Assembly (NCBI GenBank): GCA_902465755.1
Contig: CABQOK010000054.1
Location: 1 to 7,907 of the forward strand
DNA: 7,907 bases
DNA from: an uncultured Anaerococcus sp.
GTDB taxonomy: Bacteria; Bacillota; Clostridia; Tissierellales; Peptoniphilaceae
Reading direction: 5' to 3'
The number at the start of each line of letters is the position of its first letter. Position 1 is the stretch's first letter. Position numbers and translations under genes: made by a program. The notes below the pieces were generated by a model. That model saw only the letters and a list, made by a program, of their open reading frames with translations. It searched no databases and was not told the DNA's origin. Of the stretch, positions 1-5,562 are shown piece by piece.

Positions 1-232
1 CATTTATTTCGGTCTCGTCAATCGCCTTAGTAAAGGAAGGCCAGCCGCAACCGGCATCGTACTTATCAAGTGATGAGAAAAGGGCCTTGCCGCTTACTAT
101 ATCTACATAGATTCCTTCCTCGAAAAAGTCATCATAGGGACTTGAGAAGGGCCTTTCAGTGGCATTTTCCTGGGTTACCCTATAGGAAATGTCAGATAAT
201 TTATTTTTTAAATTTTTCTTATCGTAATACAT
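1..232 (-). CDS. msrB: Peptide-methionine (R)-S-oxide reductase MsrB, N-terminal part only
   Basis: Reduces methionine-R-sulfoxide in proteins back to methionine, a cytosolic oxidative-damage repair enzyme. Translating the minus strand from the ATG at 232 gives 77 residues with no stop before the window edge. The MsrB signatures are clear: [13 protein letters not shown] (17-29), the [13 protein letters not shown] strand (40-52), and the family hallmark GCGWPSF (61-67, Cys62). A full protein is usually about 140-150 residues, so roughly the C-terminal half, including the catalytic Cys in the R-x-C-x-N-S motif, lies outside. At the place where zinc-binding MsrBs have the first CxxC, this protein reads VDIV, so it belongs to the zinc-free type. 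The start is supported by AAAGGAG at 238-244, five bases upstream. It is divergent from the aminotransferase gene. An MsrA fusion farther along cannot be excluded. Confidence 0.93.
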   Translation of the reverse strand, partial: MYYDKKNLKNKLSDISYRVTQENATERPFSSPYDDFFEEGIYVDIVSGKALFSSLDKYDAGCGWPSFTKAIDETEIN

Positions 233-301
233 AGTCGCTCCTTTGTATCACTATACGATTCTTTCATATGATAGTATAATAAAGATTATTAGGAGGAAAT
301 T
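233..301. promoter_or_regulatory. Divergent promoter region between msrB and the aminotransferase gene
   Basis: All signals for two divergent genes must fit in 69 bp. On the plus strand there is a perfect -10 TATAAT at 275-280, but no TTGACA-like -35 at 16-18 bp (TATACG at 252-257). An AGGAGG Shine-Dalgarno at 291-296 sits five bases before the ATG at 302. On the minus strand, AAAGGAG at 238-244 serves msrB, and a possible -10 TATACT (plus positions 273-278) overlaps the plus-strand -10, so the two promoters probably compete. A palindrome TCATATGA (264-271) lies inside a TATAC/GTATA inverted pair (252-256 and 274-278). The weak -35 could mean activator dependence, but that is inference. Confidence 0.4.
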
Positions 302-1534
302 ATGTCAATGACAATTAAAAGGGCGACTTGGAACAACGGACCTGACCTCGCCTTTGATATAAACAACAAGGCAAATGCCGCTATAGAAAAATACGGAAGA
401 GAGGCTGTGATTAACGCAGCTTTGGGAACTCTTCTAGATGACAAGGGAAAGATAATAGCCCTTCCTTCAGTTTATGATAGACTTGATGAGATGGATAGGA
501 GTCAGATAGCATCCTACGCCCCAATTGAGGGAGAGATGGACTATAGGAAAATCGTAATCGATACTCTTTTTGGTCCTTATAGGCCAGAAGGATATATTTC
601 AGCAATAGCAACTCCGGGAGGAACTGGAGCCATTAGGTCTGCCATATTTTCCTATCTAGATGAGGGAGACCCTTTGATTTGCCATGATTATTATTGGGCT
701 CCTTATAGGAAAATTTGCGAAGAATTTGGCAGAGACTTTAAGACCTTTGAGTTTTTCACAGATGATTTTGCCTTCAATATAGATGCTTACAAGGAAGCTA
801 TTGATGAAGGGCTTAGGGATTCTGATAGGATTGCTTCTCTTATCAACTCTCCAGGCAATAACCCAACAGGTTATTCTTTATCAGATGAGGAGTGGGATGA
901 GGTCATCACTTTCCTTAAAAAGAAGGCAGAGGATAGGGATAAGAAAATCACCCTTATAGTCGATGTAGCCTATCTTGAATTTGCAGGAGATGGAGATCAG
1001 CAGAGGAAGTTCTTTGAGAAGTTTTCAAATCTTCCCGAAAATCTTTTTGTAGTAGTGGCATTTTCTATGAGTAAGTCCCACACAGCTTACGGCCTAAGAA
1101 GTGGAGCTGCTGTCGGTATATCTTCTAGAAAAGAAATCATAGAAGAATTTGAGGCAAGCCTTGCCCACTCTGCAAGATGTAATTGGTCAAATGGAACCCA
1201 CGCTGCCCAAAATATCCTAATCGAGCTTGAAAGAGACGAAAATAAGAAAATTTATGAGAAGGAACTTGTAGACTTAAGGGCTATGCTAAAGAAGCGAGCA
1301 GACGTATTTGTGGAAGCTGCCAAGGAGAATAAGCTTACAATGATTCCTTACTTCGGAGGATTTTTCACCTTTATCCCAACTGATAGGGCCTTCGATATTG
1401 TAAAAGACTTAGAAAAAGAAAATATCTTCACCATTCCTTCAGCCAAGGGAATAAGAGTTGCCATATGCGGAGTATGTGAAGAAAAAATCCCGAAACTTGT
1501 CCAAAGACTAGCCTTTTATACAAATAAAAAATAA
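302..1534 (+). CDS. Class I/II PLP-dependent aminotransferase (aspartate/aromatic type)
   Basis: A fold-type I, pyridoxal-phosphate enzyme of 410 residues, expected to move an amino group between an amino acid and a 2-oxo acid in the cytosol. Visible family landmarks are PGGTGA (105-110, cofactor phosphate region), Trp132 in YYWAPY (stacks on PLP in aspartate aminotransferases), NNPTG (186-190), DVAYLEFAG (221-229, Asp221 and Tyr224 contacting the ring), SMSKSHTAYGLR (255-266, with Lys258 as the Schiff-base lysine and Arg266 near the phosphate), and Arg385 in GIRVAICG, which would bind the substrate carboxylate. Length and motif spacing match AspC/TyrB-like enzymes, so substrates are likely acidic or aromatic amino acids, but the sequence alone does not decide which. 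The start is set by AGGAGG five bases upstream; the Met at codon 3 is a less well placed alternative. No terminator hairpin follows, so some readthrough into groESL is possible. Confidence 0.88.
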   Translation: MSMTIKRATWNNGPDLAFDINNKANAAIEKYGREAVINAALGTLLDDKGKIIALPSVYDRLDEMDRSQIASYAPIEGEMDYRKIVIDTLFGPYRPEGYISAIATPGGTGAIRSAIFSYLDEGDPLICHDYYWAPYRKICEEFGRDFKTFEFFTDDFAFNIDAYKEAIDEGLRDSDRIASLINSPGNNPTGYSLSDEEWDEVITFLKKKAEDRDKKITLIVDVAYLEFAGDGDQQRKFFEKFSNLPENLFVVVAFSMSKSHTAYGLRSGAAVGISSRKEIIEEFEASLAHSARCNWSNGTHAAQNILIELERDENKKIYEKELVDLRAMLKKRADVFVEAAKENKLTMIPYFGGFFTFIPTDRAFDIVKDLEKENIFTIPSAKGIRVAICGVCEEKIPKLVQRLAFYTNKK

Positions 1535-1537
1535 AAC

Positions 1538-1565
1538 TTGCAAAAATTTTAGCTCTTAGTATATT
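1538..1565 (+). promoter_or_regulatory. Probable groESL promoter (sigma-A type)
   Basis: A -35-like TTGCAA (1538-1543, 4 of 6 consensus bases) and a -10-like TATATT (1560-1565, 5 of 6) are 16 bp apart. They begin just after the aminotransferase stop codon. A start site near 1572 would put the CIRCE operator at the very beginning of the transcript, the usual arrangement for HrcA-repressed groESL. TATTAA at 1562-1567 (18 bp spacing) is an alternative -10. Confidence 0.6.
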
Positions 1566-1576
1566 AATATTGTGAG

Positions 1577-1603
1577 TTAGCACTTGAGACATGCGAGTGC
1601 TAA
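1577..1603 (+). promoter_or_regulatory. CIRCE operator (HrcA binding site) for groESL
   Basis: The sequence TTAGCACTT-N9-GAGTGCTAA is the CIRCE inverted repeat (consensus TTAGCACTC-N9-GAGTGCTAA). The right arm is perfect. The left arm differs only at its innermost base (T for C), which would be a G-U pair in RNA. In Firmicutes this element is bound by the repressor HrcA, which releases DNA when GroEL is busy with unfolded protein, so heat shock raises groESL transcription. It lies directly downstream of the -10 and 14 bp before the groES Shine-Dalgarno core. hrcA itself is not in this window. Confidence 0.96.
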
Positions 1604-1626
1604 ATGTAAAAACAAAGGAGATTAAA

Positions 1627-1908
1627 ATGATGCTAAAACCAATCGGTGATAGAGTAGTTATACAAAAAGCAGAAGCTGAAAAGACCACAGCATCTGGAAT
1701 AGTTCTTCCAGAAAGCGCTCAAGAAAAACCACAATATGCAGAAATCGTAGCAATTTCAGCAGATATTGAAAACGACGAGAAGAAAAAGAACTCTCTCAAA
1801 GTTGGAGATAAGGTAATCTATTCCCAATACGCAGGAACAGATGTAAAGCTAGATGATGAAGAGTTCATCGTAGTTAAATATAACGATATACTAGCAGTTG
1901 TACAATAA
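1627..1908 (+). CDS. groES: Co-chaperonin GroES (Cpn10)
   Basis: Forms the heptameric lid of the GroEL chamber in the cytosol. The protein is 93 residues from the ATG at 1627 (92 from the adjacent ATG at 1630), the normal Cpn10 length. It shows the family start LKPIGDRVVIQ (3-13), the mobile loop with the GroEL-contacting GIVLP (24-28), and the C-terminal block VGDKVIYSQYAGTDVKLDDEE ending in DILAVVQ. The region after AEIVAIS (SADIENDEKKKNS), where many GroES proteins have a glycine-rich VGxG stretch, is charged and glycine-poor. The Shine-Dalgarno AAAGGAG (1614-1620) supports a start at 1627 or 1630. An in-frame ATG at 1591 lies inside the CIRCE operator and is not a credible start. It is the first gene of the operon with groEL. 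Confidence 0.97.
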   Translation: MMLKPIGDRVVIQKAEAEKTTASGIVLPESAQEKPQYAEIVAISADIENDEKKKNSLKVGDKVIYSQYAGTDVKLDDEEFIVVKYNDILAVVQ

Positions 1909-1918
1909 TATATACTAG

Positions 1919-3559
<1,641 letters not shown>

Positions 3560-3572
3560 AATAGAAACTATG

Positions 3573-3605
3573 ACAGGAGAGCCTGAGTGCTCTTCTGTTT
3601 TTTTT
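3573..3605 (+). terminator. Rho-independent terminator of groESL
   Basis: ACAGGAGAGC (3573-3582) pairs with GCTCTTCTGT (3589-3598) over ten base pairs with one G-U pair. The loop is six bases, and the stem runs into eight consecutive Ts (3598-3605). It begins 13 bp after the groEL stop codon and should end the groESL transcript. Confidence 0.93.
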
Positions 3606-3702
3606 ATTTATGTAATGAAATATCAATTTTAAAGTAAGTTTTCGGATTATTTTATTAAAATTAATTACTTTTATTGGATTATTTTACTTAAGCTTGGCAC
3701 AG

Positions 3703-3734
3703 AAAAAAGACAGGGACGTTAATCCCTGCCTTTT
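3703..3734 (-). terminator. Rho-independent terminator of the NADH oxidoreductase gene
   Basis: Read on the minus strand, GGCAGGGA and TCCCTGTC form an 8-bp stem (one G-U pair) around a TTAACG loop, followed by six Ts (A run at plus 3703-3708). Flanking AAAA/TTTT can lengthen the stem. It lies about 22 bp beyond the stop codon of the minus-strand gene. On the plus strand it has only four Ts, so at best it is a weak backup for groESL. Confidence 0.88.
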
Positions 3735-3756
3735 AGCTTATTTACTTATACTATAA

Positions 3757-4938
3757 TTATTTTCCAAAAATCTCTGTGCCTAGTTTAGTTTCTTCGATGT
3801 TTGCTCCATTAAATACTATATTTTTGACATCATTTTGGTATTTGATGTCTCCCCAAAGGATGCCGCCTACATATGAATCTTCTTTTTTGAAGAGTTTGTA
3901 GATCTTGCCGTCTATTTCTTTCTTTTCTTCTGTAACACCTTCGCCAGAGTTCATGCCTGCTGAAAATAGCTTGATATCTCCTAGCATTAAGGTTGAGAAT
4001 GGCTTTGGTTGTTTGTAACTTTCACTATCCCCTGTCATGTTATGGCCAGCGATCTTGCCCATTTCTTGGCTTGATGTCCAAAGACCTACTGTAAATTGTC
4101 CTATTTGTGCACAGTCTCCTGCAGCAAAGATTCCTTCGTGACCTGTCTCTAGGTGGTCATTTACTATAACTCCTCTGTCAGTCTCAAGTCCTGATTCTTG
4201 GGCCATCTTGATATTTGATCTTATGCCTGCTTGAACCATTATAGCATCTGCAGGAATTTCAGTTCCGTCAGCAAGCTTTACTCCGCAAACTGCTCCATCT
4301 TTGGTGAGGATTTCTTGGGTGTTTTTTCCTGTATAGGTCGTAATTCCCATATTGTTTAGGTTTTCTTCAAGTTTTTCTGAAAGCTCACGGTCGAGTTGGC
4401 GAGCTAGTAGATAGTCGAAGCTTTCTATTACTGTGATATTTAGTCCAAGTTTTTGGGCAGAGAAAGCTGCTTCAAGTCCCAGGATTCCCCCTCCTATAAC
4501 TACAACTTCCTTCTTGTCAGCTACATATTCCTTGAAGCTTCTAAGGTCATCTACAGTTCTTATGGCAAATACTCCCTTGGAGTCTATGTTTGTGATTGGT
4601 GGAACGAAGGCTCTAGCTCCTGTTGCGATTAGGGCTTTGCCAAATTCAATCTCTTCTCCGTCTTCTAGATATGCAATTCTTTTTTCTGGATCTATCTTTT
4701 CTACTTTTGTAGAAAGTCTTTCTTCTATGTGTTTTTCGTTATACCAAGGTTCTTTTTTAACGAAAATTTCTTCTTCCTCGAAGTCCTTACAGATTAGCTC
4801 TGATAGTCTAGTTCTCCAGTAGGTGGATGGTTTTTCTTCTGAAACTATCAGAATTGAAGCATTTTCGTCCTTTTTTCTTATTTCTTCGGTCGCTGATAGG
4901 CCAGCAATTCCGTTTCCTATAATTAGATAATCGTACAT
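3757..4938 (-). CDS. FAD-dependent NADH oxidoreductase, NADH:rubredoxin reductase / NirB N-terminal type
   Basis: A 393-residue two-dinucleotide-fold flavoprotein that should pass electrons from NAD(P)H through FAD to an acceptor. The FAD site is IIGNGIAGLSA (6-16, GxGxxG). The NAD(P)H site is VVVIGGGILGLEAA (145-158), with Glu172 at the end of the next strand, which favours NADH over NADPH. ATGAR (105-109) and GIFAAGDCAQ (269-278, Asp275 for FAD) complete the pattern. YWRTRLSELI (40-49) resembles the equivalent segment of clostridial NADH:rubredoxin oxidoreductase and NirB. There is no redox CxxC or CxxxxC pair, so it is not a disulfide reductase. The acceptor (rubredoxin, another small redox protein, or oxygen) is unknown; no partner gene adjoins it. 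The start is set by AAAGGA five bases upstream (plus 4944-4949). It is a single-gene unit with its own promoter and terminator. Confidence 0.87.
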   Translation of the reverse strand: MYDYLIIGNGIAGLSATEEIRKKDENASILIVSEEKPSTYWRTRLSELICKDFEEEEIFVKKEPWYNEKHIEERLSTKVEKIDPEKRIAYLEDGEEIEFGKALIATGARAFVPPITNIDSKGVFAIRTVDDLRSFKEYVADKKEVVVIGGGILGLEAAFSAQKLGLNITVIESFDYLLARQLDRELSEKLEENLNNMGITTYTGKNTQEILTKDGAVCGVKLADGTEIPADAIMVQAGIRSNIKMAQESGLETDRGVIVNDHLETGHEGIFAAGDCAQIGQFTVGLWTSSQEMGKIAGHNMTGDSESYKQPKPFSTLMLGDIKLFSAGMNSGEGVTEEKKEIDGKIYKLFKKEDSYVGGILWGDIKYQNDVKNIVFNGANIEETKLGTEIFGK

Positions 4939-4973
4939 AATATTCCTTTCCTATCTTTATTATTTATATCTAT

Positions 4974-5002
4974 ATTATACAGTTTGTTAAATTATCTTAC
5001 AA
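4974..5002 (-). promoter_or_regulatory. Promoter of the NADH oxidoreductase gene
   Basis: Read on the minus strand, TTGTAA (plus 4997-5002, 4 of 6 consensus bases) and a perfect TATAAT (plus 4974-4979) are separated by exactly 17 bp. A start near 4967 gives a leader of roughly 28 bases before the ATG at 4938. The inverted repeat at 4981-5005 covers the -35 and the spacer. Confidence 0.7.
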
Positions 5003-5005
5003 ACT
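4981..5005. promoter_or_regulatory. Inverted repeat, candidate repressor operator
   Basis: AGTTTGT (4981-4987) and ACAAACT (4999-5005) are perfect 7-bp complements with an 11-bp spacer. The repeat lies over the -35 and spacer of the minus-strand oxidoreductase promoter, where a bound protein would block RNA polymerase. The core TTGTTAAATTATCTTACAA resembles the redox repressor Rex consensus of clostridia (TTGTTAA-N4-TTAACAA) but is 19 rather than 18 bp long and has one weak half. A NADH-linked gene would suit Rex; this remains inference. Confidence 0.45.
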
Positions 5006-5055
5006 AAACAAAGCCCTAAAGGAGTAGGGTATAGTAGTAGGAAAAAGGGGGACTT

Positions 5056-5562
5056 ATGATATTTAGAAAAGCAAGCTTAGAAGATGTTGAATCGATTGGG
5101 AAAATTATAGAAATGGCTAGGAAGTCTCTTCGTGATGACGGGATTGACCAATGGCAAAAGACTAATCCCAACGAGGATATTATAAGAGAGCAAATAGCAA
5201 AAGATGATGCCTATGTATTTGATAATGAGGGCAAGGTCCTAGCCTATGCCTATGTTTTCGACGGGGTCGATCCTTCCTATAATATCCATGAGGATAAGTT
5301 TAAGTCTGATAGCTATTTTGTAATCCATACCTTGATGGTTGATAATAGGGGAATTGTCCCAAAGCTTGGAACGAAGTTTATGGAGGCTTTGATAGACTTT
5401 ACGGAAAAATCTGGCAAAGAAGCTATTAGAATAGACACCCACGAGGATAATTTTAGGATGAGGGGGCTCCTCCATAAGTTTTCCTTTGAGGAAATTGGCA
5501 TAGTACAAATTGATGAGGACGGCATTCCTAAAGATAGGATTTGCTATGAGAAAGTTCTATGA
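5056..5562 (+). CDS. GNAT-family N-acetyltransferase
   Basis: A 168-residue, single-domain protein of the GNAT fold, expected to transfer an acetyl group from acetyl-CoA to an amine; the substrate cannot be read from the sequence. Family features include the N-terminal FRKASLEDVESI (3-14) and GIDQWQ (29-34), common in Firmicute members, the core strand YFVIHTLMVD (87-96), and the C-terminal block RIDTHEDN (125-132) to HKFSFEEIG (140-148). The acetyl-CoA loop normally reads Q/R-x-x-G-x-G/A. Here it reads RGIVPKLGTKF (98-108), keeping only Gly105 in register, and the usual GF at 143-144 is SF. The start is supported by a GGGGG-rich ribosome site (5047-5051). Its stop overlaps the next gene's start by 4 bp (ATGA), so the two are probably translated together. 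Confidence 0.85.
   Translation: MIFRKASLEDVESIGKIIEMARKSLRDDGIDQWQKTNPNEDIIREQIAKDDAYVFDNEGKVLAYAYVFDGVDPSYNIHEDKFKSDSYFVIHTLMVDNRGIVPKLGTKFMEALIDFTEKSGKEAIRIDTHEDNFRMRGLLHKFSFEEIGIVQIDEDGIPKDRICYEKVL

Noticed and set aside
3644..3686. Direct repeat GGATTATTTTA at 3644-3654 and 3676-3686
   Set aside because: Only two short copies in an AT-rich gap between convergent terminators; chance is sufficient and there is no array or operator logic.
4433..4822. A 129-codon plus-strand open frame opposite the NADH oxidoreductase gene
   Set aside because: It lies wholly inside a clear flavoprotein gene on the other strand, has Ser/Leu-rich low-complexity composition typical of an antisense shadow, and matches no family I recognise.
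5014..5029. Small hairpin CCCTA-AAGGAG-TAGGG upstream of the acetyltransferase, with a TATAGT right after it
   Set aside because: The stem is only 5 bp, there is no matching -35 for TATAGT at usual spacing, and the real ribosome site lies downstream of the hairpin; I cannot assign a riboswitch or attenuator.
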